Below the pieces are notes generated by a model, which was given only the letters and a program-made list of their open reading frames with translations, made no database searches and was not told where the DNA came from. The translations under genes were made by a program, and so were the position numbers. From Geodermatophilus dictyosporus (lineage in GTDB: Bacteria > Actinomycetota > Actinomycetes > Mycobacteriales > Geodermatophilaceae), in NCBI RefSeq assembly GCF_900115505.1, contig NZ_FOWQ01000003.1, forward strand, positions 620,001-684,000: a stretch of 64,000 nt of DNA, given 5' to 3'. The number at the start of each line of letters is the position of its first letter. Within the stretch, counting starts at the first letter, position 1. Shown piece after piece: positions 1-8,915 of the stretch.

Positions 1-705
1 GAAGAGCGACCGGTCGGAGGCGAACGTCGGCCCCAGCACCGAGCCGAGCGACACCGTCCGGCCCCCCGCCTCGACCACCGCGATGGTCTGCGCGGCGGCC
101 ATCTGCCGGCTCCAGCGGCGGGCCAGCAGCCGCAGCGGCTGGCCGATCGGGCGGATGGTGCCCAGGTCCGGGCAGGTGCCGACGACGACCTCCGCGCCGG
201 CCGCCCGCAGCCGCCGCACCGCGTCGGCGAGGTGGCGCACCGACACCGCCGGGCGGGTGCGGGTGGTGACGTCGTTGGCGCCGATCATGATCAGCGCCAC
301 GTCGGGCTTCTCGGCCAGGGCGCGGTCGACCTGCGGGTCCAGCTCGCAGGACTCCGCGCCGGAGACGGCCACCCGCACGAGCCGCACCGGCCGCTCGGCG
401 AGCTCGGCCAGCGCCGCGGCCAGCAGCGCACCGGGGGTGTCGGCGGCGCGGTCGACGCCGAGCCCGACCGCGCTGGAGTCGCCGAGGACGGTGAACACCA
501 TCGGCTTGGCCCGGCCCCGGCCGCGGCCGTAGACGCCGTCGCCGGAGGGCGGGTCCGCCTGGGAGGTGTGCGCGTCGACCCGGCGGCGGGCCGAGCGGGC
601 CTGCAGTCGGAGCAGGCCGAGCAGGCCCGCGCCGGCCAGGCCGGCCCCGCCGCCCCCGTAGGCGACACCGGCCGCCAGCCGTCTCGCCGTGCCCGCTCGT
701 GTCAC
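1..705 (-). CDS. SGNH/GDSL-type hydrolase, 3' end outside window
   Basis: A probable lipase/esterase of the SGNH superfamily. The GTG start is at 703-705 and the frame stays open to base 1, giving 235 residues so far. Residues 1-35 hold a short hydrophobic stretch rich in Ala, Gly and Leu, so the protein is probably membrane-anchored or exported. The block I motif GDSSAVGLG carries the nucleophile serine, and block III GANDV supplies the oxyanion-hole asparagine. The block V Asp-x-x-His would lie beyond the edge and cannot be checked. It is divergent from the DUF2252 gene with a 69-base gap. The substrate is unknown. Confidence 0.85.
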   Translation of the reverse strand, partial: MTRAGTARRLAAGVAYGGGGAGLAGAGLLGLLRLQARSARRRVDAHTSQADPPSGDGVYGRGRGRAKPMVFTVLGDSSAVGLGVDRAADTPGALLAAALAELAERPVRLVRVAVSGAESCELDPQVDRALAEKPDVALIMIGANDVTTRTRPAVSVRHLADAVRRLRAAGAEVVVGTCPDLGTIRPIGQPLRLLARRWSRQMAAAQTIAVVEAGGRTVSLGSVLGPTFASDRSLF

Positions 706-774
706 CGCCCACCCCTGTCGTCGCGCCGTGCAAGCGCCTGTCCCGCAGGCTATCGAGCCTCTACGGTGCCCCCC

Positions 775-2145
775 GTGTCCGAATCCCCCCGAGGGGTGGC
801 CCGCGAGGGAACTCCCGGTGACCGCAGCGAGCTCATCGTCGGCGTGCTGGTCGACGCCTTCGCCGACCTGATGGCCGCCGACACCGACGCGTTCCGCACC
901 AAGTTCCGCAAGATGGCCGCCGACCCGTTCGCCTTCTACCGCGGCAGCGCGTGCCTCTTCTACGCCGACATGGACGTCCTCGACGACCGCTGGTGCGACG
1001 AGCGGACCGCCCGGGTGTGGATCCAGGGCGACCTGCACGCGGAGAACTTCGGGACCTACATGGACGGCGCCGGGCGGATCGTCTTCGACGTCAACGACTT
1101 CGACGAGGCCTACGTCGGGCACGTCAGCTGGGACCTGCGCCGCTTCGCCGCGAGCTTCGCGCTGCTGGCCTGGCGCAAGGCGCTCGGCGACGAGGTCATC
1201 GGCGAGCTGCTGGCCGGCTACCTGCACTCCTACCTCGACCAGGTCGAGGCCTTCACGCGCTCCGACGACGACCGGTCCTTCGCGCTGACCACGGCCAACA
1301 CCGAGGGCGCGGTCCACCGGGCGATCCTGGAGACCACCGCCCGCACCCGCGGCTCGCTGCTGGACCGGATGACCGTCGTCGAGTCCTACGAGCGGCGCTT
1401 CGCCGACGGCGGCCGCACCCGCCGGCTCGAGGACGCCGAGCGCGAGCAGGTGCTGGCCGCGCTGGAGCGGTGGCGGACCACGGTGGTGCCGCCCGTGCGC
1501 CGCCGCGACGTCGCCTACGACGTCAAGGACGTCATCGGCACCGGCGGGTTCGGCATCGGCAGCGCGGGCCTGCCTGCCTACAACGTGCTGCTCGAGGGCT
1601 ACGACCAGGCGCTGGAGAACGACGTCGTCCTCTCCCTCAAGCAGGGCAACGTGGCCGCGCCGAGCCGGGTGGTCCGCGACCCGCGCATCAGCGGCTCCTT
1701 CGAGCACCACGGGCACCGCACCGCGGTCAGCCAGCGCGCGCTGCAGGCCAACGCCTCGCAGTTCCTCGGGCACACCGAGATCGGCGGTGTCGGCTTCGTC
1801 GTCCAGGAGCTCTCGCCCTACGAGGTCGACCTCGAGTGGGACGACCTCACCGAGCCCGAGGAGATCGCCCCGGTCCTGGCCCAGCTGGGCCGGGCGACGG
1901 CGAAGGTGCACTGCGTCGGCGACGTCGACAGCGACCACGAGCTCGTCGACTTCCAGACCGAGGAGGCCATCGTGGCGATGGTCGGCGGCCGCCGCGAGGA
2001 GTTCGTCGCCGACCTGGTCGACTTCGCGCACACCTACGCGCGGCAGGCTCAGGAGGACCACCGCCTCTTCGTCGACGCCTTCCGCGCCGGGCGGATCCCG
2101 GGCATCAGCTCCAGCGGCGCCCACCCGGTCCGGCACGGGACGTGA
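775..2145 (+). CDS. DUF2252 family protein
   Basis: A 456-residue protein of the DUF2252 family, of unknown biological role. The family is distantly related to protein kinase-like folds. This shows in QGDLHAENFG near residue 85, which resembles a kinase or phosphotransferase catalytic loop, and in FDVNDFDEA just after it, which resembles a metal-binding DFG region. The GTG at 775 was chosen because DUF2252-like sequence begins soon after it and its length fits the family. The open frame continues far upstream but is low-complexity and antisense to the SGNH gene. It stands alone and converges on the VWA gene. Confidence 0.85.
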   Translation: MSESPRGVAREGTPGDRSELIVGVLVDAFADLMAADTDAFRTKFRKMAADPFAFYRGSACLFYADMDVLDDRWCDERTARVWIQGDLHAENFGTYMDGAGRIVFDVNDFDEAYVGHVSWDLRRFAASFALLAWRKALGDEVIGELLAGYLHSYLDQVEAFTRSDDDRSFALTTANTEGAVHRAILETTARTRGSLLDRMTVVESYERRFADGGRTRRLEDAEREQVLAALERWRTTVVPPVRRRDVAYDVKDVIGTGGFGIGSAGLPAYNVLLEGYDQALENDVVLSLKQGNVAAPSRVVRDPRISGSFEHHGHRTAVSQRALQANASQFLGHTEIGGVGFVVQELSPYEVDLEWDDLTEPEEIAPVLAQLGRATAKVHCVGDVDSDHELVDFQTEEAIVAMVGGRREEFVADLVDFAHTYARQAQEDHRLFVDAFRAGRIPGISSSGAHPVRHGT

Positions 2146-2229
2146 GGGAACGGCCCCTCTGCAGGGGTCGCCGCCGGCCCCGTCCCGAGGCTCGGCCCGG
2201 GCGTGCCAGCGGTGGGGGGACGGGGTCCT

Positions 2230-4215
2230 TCACCGTGCCCGGCGGCCCCTGCGGGTGCGCAGGTAGTCGGCGACGACGTACTCGCCGAGGCGGTCGCTGT
2301 CCGGGGTGAACACCCGGCCGCCGGCCCGTGCGGTGATGTCGTGGACGAAGTGGACCAGGCTCGGCTCGGGGTCGAGGGCGAACACGTTGAGCGTCGCCCC
2401 CGACCGGGCCACCCGCTCCACCTCCGCGACCGTCTTCGCGATCGTCTCGGGCATCGGCGGCCAGCAGAAGTACGGCGTGCCGTCGTCCTCCAGGTGCGCC
2501 GTCGGCTCGCCGTCGGTCACCACCAGCACCACCGGCTCGGCGTCGCGGTGCTGGGCCAGGAACCGGCGGGCCAGCATCAGCCCGTGCTGCAGGTTGGTGC
2601 CCTGCAGCGTGTCCACGCTGAGCTCGGCCAGCGTCTCCGGCCGCAGCACCTGCGCGGTGGAGGAGAACCCGATGATCTGGATGGCGTCCTGCGGGAACCG
2701 GGTCGTCACCAGCGAGTGCAGCGCCATCGCCGTCGACTTCGCCGCGCCCCAGGTGCCGCGCAGCGCCATGGAGTAGGAGAGGTCCACCAGCAGCGCGACG
2801 GCGGCCCCGGTGCGCCGCTCGGTCTCCACCACCTCGAAGTCCTCGACGGCGATCCGGACGCGCCTCCGCCCGTCCCCGTGCGGCTCCCCGGCGGTGCGCA
2901 GCACCGCGTTGCGCACCGTGCGGACGACGTCGAGCGGCTGCTCGTCGCCGAACTGCCACTCCCGCGAGCTGCCGGTCAGCTCCCCGGCCGACCCGGCGTC
3001 GGCGACGTCGTGCTCGCCGCGGCCGGTGGCGTCCAGCGTGGCGAACACCCGGCGCAGCGCGGTGGCGCCCAGCCGGCGGACCGCCTTGGGCGAGAGCTCC
3101 AGCTTGCCGTCGGAGCGGTTGAGGTAGCCCTGCCGCTCCAGCTCGCGCTCCATCTGCCGCAGCGCCGCCAGGTCGTCGACGGCCTCGCGGCCCAGCGCCT
3201 GCTCCAGCAGCTCCTCGTCGACGTCGGCGAGCGAGGCGCCGGCGTAGCCCTGCGAGAGCTGGTTGGACAGTGCCTCGAGGTCGGCGAGCTCGGCGACCGC
3301 GCTGGTGGCGTCGCCCAGGCCGAGGCCCTGCTCGCCGTCGGGCACCTGGCCGCGCTGGCCCCACGGCAGGTCGGGCCGGGCCTGGCGCAGCGCGTCCTGC
3401 AGGTGCGCCATCTCGCTGGCCAGCCCCATGTCGGACATGGTCTGGGCCATCAGCCCGGCCAGCTCGGCCCGCTGCTCGGGCGAGAGGCCGGCCATCATCC
3501 GCTCCTGCGCGGCCGCGCGGCGGGCGAGGGAGTCGATCAGCTCCTCCACCGACTGCGGGTCGTCGGGGAAGAACTGCCCGTGCCGGTCCATGAACTCGCG
3601 GAACTGCTCGTCGGTGTCCTCGCCGCGGTTGTGCGCGTCCACCAGCCGGGACAGGTCGGCGACCATGTCCTTGACCGCCTGCATGTCGCCCTCGGTGGCG
3701 TTCTGCAGCGCCTGCTTCATGTTGGCGAAGGAGCTGTCGAGCACCTCCCGCCGCAGCAGGTCCTGGATCTGGTCGTAGGCCTGCTGGGCCTCCGGCGAGC
3801 GGAACGGGTAGTCCTTGAGCGCGCGGACCGCGCCCGCGGTGTCCTGCGGCAGCGCGTCGAGCTCGGCCTCGGCCAGCCGGGCGGCGTCGTCCGGGTCGGG
3901 GAACAGCTCCCGGCGCTCGGCTTCCAGGGCCCGGTCCAGCAGCTCGCGGACCTCCTGCAGCGTGCCGTCCATCCGGCCGGCCGTGCGCGCCTGCCGCAGC
4001 CGGTCGCGCACCGAGCGGCGCAGCTCGTCGAGGCCGCGCCGGCCGTCCATGCCGCGGCGCAGCAGCTCGCGCAGCGCCTCGCGGACGCCGCTGCCGCCGA
4101 GCACGGAGTCGCCGATCTCGTCGACGGCGCTGCCCAGGTCGTAGGGCGGCGCGAGCGGGTCGGGCCCGCCCCGCCAGCGGCCGTACCGGTAGCCCTTCCC
4201 CGGCCTGCGCACCAC
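2230..4215 (-). CDS. VWA domain protein, partner of MoxR-type ATPase
   Basis: A 661-residue protein with a C-terminal von Willebrand factor A domain. The metal-ion-dependent adhesion site is VDLSYSM near residue 460, and later VVTDGEP matches another MIDAS loop. The N-terminal two thirds are helical and charged, with no recognised domain. The gene starts at a GTG immediately after the stop of the AAA ATPase gene (4218-4220), so the two are translationally coupled. Such pairs (in M. tuberculosis Rv0958/Rv0959, from memory) resemble the ChlI/ChlD halves of magnesium chelatase but usually act as chaperone-like complexes. A GTG at 4212 is an equally possible start. Confidence 0.85.
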   Translation of the reverse strand: MVRRPGKGYRYGRWRGGPDPLAPPYDLGSAVDEIGDSVLGGSGVREALRELLRRGMDGRRGLDELRRSVRDRLRQARTAGRMDGTLQEVRELLDRALEAERRELFPDPDDAARLAEAELDALPQDTAGAVRALKDYPFRSPEAQQAYDQIQDLLRREVLDSSFANMKQALQNATEGDMQAVKDMVADLSRLVDAHNRGEDTDEQFREFMDRHGQFFPDDPQSVEELIDSLARRAAAQERMMAGLSPEQRAELAGLMAQTMSDMGLASEMAHLQDALRQARPDLPWGQRGQVPDGEQGLGLGDATSAVAELADLEALSNQLSQGYAGASLADVDEELLEQALGREAVDDLAALRQMERELERQGYLNRSDGKLELSPKAVRRLGATALRRVFATLDATGRGEHDVADAGSAGELTGSSREWQFGDEQPLDVVRTVRNAVLRTAGEPHGDGRRRVRIAVEDFEVVETERRTGAAVALLVDLSYSMALRGTWGAAKSTAMALHSLVTTRFPQDAIQIIGFSSTAQVLRPETLAELSVDTLQGTNLQHGLMLARRFLAQHRDAEPVVLVVTDGEPTAHLEDDGTPYFCWPPMPETIAKTVAEVERVARSGATLNVFALDPEPSLVHFVHDITARAGGRVFTPDSDRLGEYVVADYLRTRRGRRAR

Positions 4216-4217
4216 CG

Positions 4218-5690
4218 TCAGGCCCCGTACACCGTGCGGGCGCCGTCGGTGTCCTTGGCCAGCCGGCGGGTGAGGTAGAGCCCCTCGAGGGCGAACTCGA
4301 CCGCGGCGGCGGCCTGCTCGGCCGACTGCTCGCCCTCGGGGACGCCGAGGCGGCCGAGCAGCTCGGCGAGCCGCGGGATGGTGCCCAGCTGGCCGAGCAG
4401 CGCCGCGCCGGGCACCAGCTCCCCGGACTCGACGGTCTCCCCGCCGGTGAAGTGCTCCTGCAGGCCGGTCAGGTCCAGCCCGCCGCAGCGGGCGCGGAAG
4501 GTCTGCGCGGTGGCCTGCCGGAGCAGGTGCTCGAGCACCTCGAGCTCCCGGTCGTCGTCCGGGTCGCTGCCGGCGTCGGCGAACTCGACCTTGCCGCGGC
4601 TGGCCGGGACGATGCCGGGCAGGTCGACCACCCGCGCCACCGGCCGGGTCTCCCCGGCGACGGCGGCCCGGCGGACGGCGGAGGCGGCCACCGTCTCCAG
4701 GCCCGCGATGGCGAACCGCGCGGAGACGCCGGAGCGCTGGTCGACGTGGCTGGACTCGCGGACCAGCCGGGTGAACCGGGCGACGATCTCCACCAGGTGC
4801 GCCGGCACGACGGGCGCGTCGAAGGCGTCGTGCCGGTCGCCGCCGACCACCCACGAGGTCTGCGCCTCCTGCTGCAGCAGGCGGATCTCGTCGGCGAGCT
4901 CGATGGGGTAGTGGGTGCGCACCTCGGCGCCGAAGCGGTCCTTGAGCGGGGTGATGATCCGCCCGCGGTTGGTGTAGTCCTCGGGGTTGGCGCTGGCCAC
5001 GAGCAGCAGGTCGAGCGGCAGCCGCACCCGGTAGCCGCGGATCTGGATGTCGCGCTCCTCGAGCACGTTGAGCAGCGCGACCTGGATGCGCTCGGCGAGG
5101 TCGGGCAGCTCGTTGACGCTGAAGATGCCGCGGTTGGTGCGCGGGACCAGGCCGTAGTGCACGGTCTCGGGGTCGCCGAGGGTGCGGCCCTCGGCCACCT
5201 TGATGGGGTCGACGTCGCCGATGAGGTCGCCGACGCTGGTGTCGGGGGTGGCCAGCTTCTCGCCGAAGCGCTCGCTGCGGTGCAGCCAGCCGACCGGGGT
5301 GTCGTCGCCGTGCTCGGCGATCTGGCGGTGCGCCCACACGCTGATCGGGTGCAGCGGGTGCTCGTTGAGCTCGCTGCCGGCCAGCACGGGGGTCCACTCG
5401 TCGAGCAGCCCGACGAGGGTGCGGATGAGGCGGGTCTTGCCCTGGCCGCGCTCGCCGAGCAGGACCAGGTCGTGGCCGGCGATGAGCGCCCGCTCGACCT
5501 CGGGGACGACGGTGTCGTCGAAGCCGACGATGCCGGGCAGGGTGGGCCGGCCCGCGCCGAGGCGGGCGAGCAGGTTGGTGCGGATCTCGGCCTTGACGGG
5601 CCGGAAGGCGGCTCCGCGGGCACGGAGCTCGCCGAGGGTCGTGGGTGCGGGTGGGGTCTGCGCTGGGGCGACGTCCGTCACCTCAGCCAC
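4218..5690 (-). CDS. MoxR/magnesium chelatase ChlI-like AAA+ ATPase
   Basis: A 490-residue AAA+ ATPase. Walker A is GERGQGKT near residue 75. FSVNELPDL gives the Walker B region, and VASANPEDYTNRG is the sensor-1 stretch typical of the ChlI/MoxR group. It probably remodels protein complexes together with the VWA protein encoded directly downstream. A true role in bacteriochlorophyll synthesis is unlikely because no other pigment genes are present. GTG at 5690 and GTG at 5681 are both possible starts. The gene is divergent from ilvA with about 60 bases between them. Confidence 0.87.
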   Translation of the reverse strand: MAEVTDVAPAQTPPAPTTLGELRARGAAFRPVKAEIRTNLLARLGAGRPTLPGIVGFDDTVVPEVERALIAGHDLVLLGERGQGKTRLIRTLVGLLDEWTPVLAGSELNEHPLHPISVWAHRQIAEHGDDTPVGWLHRSERFGEKLATPDTSVGDLIGDVDPIKVAEGRTLGDPETVHYGLVPRTNRGIFSVNELPDLAERIQVALLNVLEERDIQIRGYRVRLPLDLLLVASANPEDYTNRGRIITPLKDRFGAEVRTHYPIELADEIRLLQQEAQTSWVVGGDRHDAFDAPVVPAHLVEIVARFTRLVRESSHVDQRSGVSARFAIAGLETVAASAVRRAAVAGETRPVARVVDLPGIVPASRGKVEFADAGSDPDDDRELEVLEHLLRQATAQTFRARCGGLDLTGLQEHFTGGETVESGELVPGAALLGQLGTIPRLAELLGRLGVPEGEQSAEQAAAAVEFALEGLYLTRRLAKDTDGARTVYGA

Positions 5691-5753
5691 GGTACGACGC
5701 ACCCGGACGGTCGGGGAACGGGCGGCGCCCGCCCGGCCTGCGAGGATCCGGCC

Positions 5754-6968
5754 GTGACTGCCGAGCTGGTGACCGGGGACGACGTCGCGGCGGCGGCCGC
5801 GCTGCTGGAGGGCGTGGTCCGGCGGACCCCGCTGGAGCACTCGCGGGCGCTGGCCGAGCGGGTCGGCGGGCCGGTGCACCTCAAGTGCGAGAACCTGCAG
5901 CACACCGGTTCGTTCAAGTTCCGCGGCGCCTACGTCCGGCTGTCCCGGCTCACCGCGGAGGAGCGGGCGCGCGGGGTCGTGGCCGCCAGCGCCGGCAACC
6001 ACGCGCAGGGCGTGGCGCTGGCCGCCCGGATGCTCGGCGTCTCGGCCACCGTCTTCATGCCCGAGTCGGCGCCGCTGCCCAAGGTCGCGGCCACCCGCGG
6101 CTACGGCGCCGACGCGCGGCTGGCCGGCGTCGACCTGACCGCGGCGCTGGCCGCGGCCGTCGCCCACGCCGAGCAGACCGGCGCGGTCTTCATCCACCCC
6201 TTCGACCACCCCGACGTGATCGCCGGGCAGGGGACCGTCGGCACCGAGGTGCTCGAGCAGTGCCCCGGCGTGGCCACCCTCGTCGTCTGCACCGGGGGCG
6301 GCGGGCTGGTGTCGGGGGTCGCGGCCGCGGTCCGGGCGCAGCGCCCGGACGTGCGCGTCGTGGCGGTGCAGGCCGCGGGGGCCGCCGCGTTCCCCGGGTC
6401 GCTGGCGGCCGGGCGCCCCGTGCCGCTGCCCGGGGTCGCCACGATGGCCGACGGGATCGCCGTCGGCGCGCCCACCGACCTCACCCTCGCGCACGTCCGC
6501 GACCTCGTCGACGAGGTGCGCACGGTGGGGGAGGAGGACCTCTCCCGGGCGCTGCTGTTCTGCCTGGAGCGCGCCAAGCTCGTCGTCGAGCCCGCCGGCG
6601 CGGCCGCGGTGGCCGCCGTGCTGGCGGAGCCGGGGGCCTTCGAGCCGCCGGTGGTCGCGGTCGTCTCCGGCGGCAACGTCGACCCGGTGCTGATGATGAA
6701 GGTCGTCCAGCACGGCATGGCCGCGGCCGGGCGGTACCTGCGGCTGCGGCTGGCCGTGCCCGACCGGCCCGGGTCGCTGGCGGCGGTGCTGGCGGTCCTC
6801 GCCGACGCCGGCGCCAACGTCCTGGAGGTCGAGCACGAGCGGACGGCGACCCGCCTGGACCTGGGCCAGGTGGAGGTCTTCGTCGTCCTCGAGACCCGCG
6901 GTCCGGACCACGCGCGGACCGTCGTCGCCGGGCTGGAGCGGGCGGGGTTCGCCGTCTGCGAGGCCTGA
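5754..6968 (+). CDS. ilvA: Threonine ammonia-lyase (threonine dehydratase)
   Basis: A PLP enzyme that deaminates L-threonine to 2-oxobutanoate, in isoleucine synthesis or threonine breakdown. The PLP lysine lies in GSFKFRGAY near residue 55, the SAGNHAQGVA loop follows, and a glycine-rich phosphate-binding loop CTGGGGLVSG lies near residue 180. A C-terminal ACT-like domain (from about residue 320, LRLRLAVPDRPGSLAAVLAV) suggests allosteric control. At 404 residues it matches the short single-ACT form, often annotated as biodegradative-type or TdcB-like in actinobacteria. The GTG start was chosen because the family N-terminus begins within 10 residues. Confidence 0.92.
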   Translation: MTAELVTGDDVAAAAALLEGVVRRTPLEHSRALAERVGGPVHLKCENLQHTGSFKFRGAYVRLSRLTAEERARGVVAASAGNHAQGVALAARMLGVSATVFMPESAPLPKVAATRGYGADARLAGVDLTAALAAAVAHAEQTGAVFIHPFDHPDVIAGQGTVGTEVLEQCPGVATLVVCTGGGGLVSGVAAAVRAQRPDVRVVAVQAAGAAAFPGSLAAGRPVPLPGVATMADGIAVGAPTDLTLAHVRDLVDEVRTVGEEDLSRALLFCLERAKLVVEPAGAAAVAAVLAEPGAFEPPVVAVVSGGNVDPVLMMKVVQHGMAAAGRYLRLRLAVPDRPGSLAAVLAVLADAGANVLEVEHERTATRLDLGQVEVFVVLETRGPDHARTVVAGLERAGFAVCEA

Positions 6969-7081
6969 CCCGTCGCGGCCGACGACCCCTGCGCGTCGCG
7001 CCGGTCGACGGTGCACGGACCCGTACACCGCCGGCGGGACCCGCTCGGGAAGTGTCAGCCCGCACACCTAGTTTCACGGGC

Positions 7082-8080
7082 ATGACCGACGCCATCCTCG
7101 TCGAGGGACTGCAGAAGAGCTTCGGGTCCAACACGGCGCTGGCCGGGGTGGACCTGACCGTCCCGGAGGGCAGCGTCCTCGGCCTCCTGGGGCCCAACGG
7201 CGCGGGCAAGACCACCGTCGTCCGCATCCTCACCACGCTGCTGCAGCCCGACGGCGGCCGGGCCGAGGTGGCCGGCATCGACGTCGTCAACGAGCCCGAC
7301 CGGGTGCGCTCGCTGATCGGGCTGACCGGCCAGTACGCCGCCGTCGACGAGTACCTCACCGGCTTCGAGAACCTCGAGATGGTGGGCCGGCTCTACCGGC
7401 TCGGGAAGCGGGACGCGCGCACCCGGGCCACCGAGCTGCTGGAGCGCTTCGACCTCACCGGCGCGGCCGACCGGCCGGCCAAGACCTACTCCGGCGGCAT
7501 GCGCCGGCGGCTGGACATCGCCGCCTCGCTCATCGCCCGGCCACGGGTGCTCTTCCTCGACGAGCCCACCACCGGGCTCGACCCGCGCAGCCGGCTGGGC
7601 ATGTGGGAGTTCATCGCCGACCTCGCCGGCGGCGGGACGACAATCCTGCTGACCACCCAGTACCTCGAGGAGGCCGACCGGCTGGCCGACCGGATGGTGG
7701 TCATCGACCGCGGCCGGGTCATCGCCCGCGGCACCGCCGACGAGCTCAAGGCCCAGGTGGGCGGGCAGCGGCTGGAGTTCACCGTGACCGACGCGGCGGT
7801 GCTGCCGGCCATGGTCGCGCGGCTGCGGCCGCTGGCCGTCGACGAGCCGCACGTCGACGAGCAGGCCCGCCGGCTGAGCATCCCGGTCAGCGGCGGTGCC
7901 GAGGTGCTGGCCGACGCGCTGCGCCGGCTCGACGGCCAGACCGCCGCGGTGTTCGACGTGGGGCTGCGCCGCCCCGACCTCGACGACGTGTTCCTGGCGC
8001 TCACCGGGCACGCCACGGAGGAGTCCCCGGGCGCCGACGGTGTCCCGGCCGAGCCGGTCCCCACGGGAGGTGTGCGATGA
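7082..8080 (+). CDS. ABC transporter ATP-binding protein, DrrA type
   Basis: The ATPase half of a two-gene exporter like the daunorubicin-resistance DrrAB system. All nucleotide-binding motifs are intact: Walker A GPNGAGKTT, signature YSGGMRRRLD, Walker B VLFLDEPTTGLD, and an H-loop replaced by TTQYLEEAD. The replacement of the H-loop histidine by Gln is the norm in the DrrA group. The C-terminal 100 residues form the DrrA-specific extension. At 332 residues the length is typical. The stop overlaps the permease start (ATGA). The substrate cannot be told from the sequence; hydrophobic drugs or lipids are usual. Confidence 0.92.
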   Translation: MTDAILVEGLQKSFGSNTALAGVDLTVPEGSVLGLLGPNGAGKTTVVRILTTLLQPDGGRAEVAGIDVVNEPDRVRSLIGLTGQYAAVDEYLTGFENLEMVGRLYRLGKRDARTRATELLERFDLTGAADRPAKTYSGGMRRRLDIAASLIARPRVLFLDEPTTGLDPRSRLGMWEFIADLAGGGTTILLTTQYLEEADRLADRMVVIDRGRVIARGTADELKAQVGGQRLEFTVTDAAVLPAMVARLRPLAVDEPHVDEQARRLSIPVSGGAEVLADALRRLDGQTAAVFDVGLRRPDLDDVFLALTGHATEESPGADGVPAEPVPTGGVR

Positions 8081-8886
8081 GCTCGCTGTCCACGGCGCTG
8101 TCCGACAGCGTCGTCATCACCAAGCGCAACCTGATCAAGGTCCGGCGGGTGCCCGACCTGATCGTGTTCGCCACGCTGTCGCCGATCATGTTCGTGGTGC
8201 TGTTCCGCTACGTGTTCGGCGGCGCGATCGGCGGGCTGCCGCCGGGCATCAGCTACGCGGAGTTCCTGCTGCCGGGGATCTTCGCCCAGACCGTCGTCTT
8301 CGGGTCCACGATCACCGGCGCGAGCATCGCCGACGACCTGCAGAAGGGGCTCATCGACCGGTTCCGGTCGCTGCCGATGTCGCGCTCGGCGGTGCTGGTC
8401 GGCCGCACGGTCGCCGACGCCGGGCTCAACGTCGTCTCCATCGCGGTGATGGCGCTGACCGGCCTGCTGGTCGGCTGGCGGATCCGCTCGTCGTTCGGGG
8501 AGGCGCTCGGCGGGTTCCTCGTGCTGCTTGCCTTCGCCTACGCGGTCTCGTGGCTCATGGCGATGGTCGGGCTGCTGGTCCGCACGCCCGAGGTGGTGCA
8601 GAACGCCAGCTTCATCGTGATCTTCCCGCTGACGTTCGTCGCCAACACGTTCGTGCCACTGGAGACCTTCCCGTCGGCGCTGCGGGTCTTCGCCGAGTGG
8701 AACCCCGTCTCGGCGGTCACCCTCGCGTCCCGGGAGCTGTTCGGCAACGTGCCGCCCGGCTACCCGGTGCCCGACGCGTGGTCGCTGCAGAACCCGGTGC
8801 TCTACACGCTGATCTGGACGGCGGTAATCCTCGCGGTCTTCGTGCCGCTGTCGGTCCGCCTCTACCAGCGCACCGCCACGCGGTAG
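8077..8886 (+). CDS. ABC-2 type permease, DrrB type
   Basis: The membrane half of the exporter encoded with the upstream ATPase. It has 269 residues and about six hydrophobic segments, starting near residues 25-45 (VFATLSPIMFVVLFRYVF). The ABC-2 family region LPGIFAQTVVFG is followed by a cytoplasmic loop, DDLQKGLIDRFRSLPM, where the ATPase coupling helix is expected. The ATG at 8077 overlaps the ATPase stop and has a GGGAGG ribosome site a few bases upstream, so the two proteins are made in equal amounts. Confidence 0.92.
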   Translation: MSSLSTALSDSVVITKRNLIKVRRVPDLIVFATLSPIMFVVLFRYVFGGAIGGLPPGISYAEFLLPGIFAQTVVFGSTITGASIADDLQKGLIDRFRSLPMSRSAVLVGRTVADAGLNVVSIAVMALTGLLVGWRIRSSFGEALGGFLVLLAFAYAVSWLMAMVGLLVRTPEVVQNASFIVIFPLTFVANTFVPLETFPSALRVFAEWNPVSAVTLASRELFGNVPPGYPVPDAWSLQNPVLYTLIWTAVILAVFVPLSVRLYQRTATR

Positions 8887-8915
8887 GCCGGCGCGGGGGC
8901 GGAGACTGGGGCGCG

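Noticed and set aside
232-774. Long in-frame extension upstream of the DUF2252 gene
   Set aside because: It is antisense to the SGNH hydrolase gene, low-complexity, and has no family match; the DUF2252 domain begins after the GTG at 775.
4218-5690. True magnesium chelatase for chlorophyll synthesis
   Set aside because: Only ChlI-like and VWA genes are present, with no ChlH or pigment genes; the MoxR-type chaperone pair is the better reading.
5691-7067. Open frame antisense to ilvA that appears to extend the AAA ATPase
   Set aside because: It is the reverse strand of threonine ammonia-lyase; composition is typical of high-GC shadow frames, and the ATPase has a proper start at 5690.
7082-8886. 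Antibiotic biosynthesis cluster around the DrrAB-type exporter
   Set aside because: The neighbours are threonine ammonia-lyase and a peptidase; no biosynthetic genes are near.
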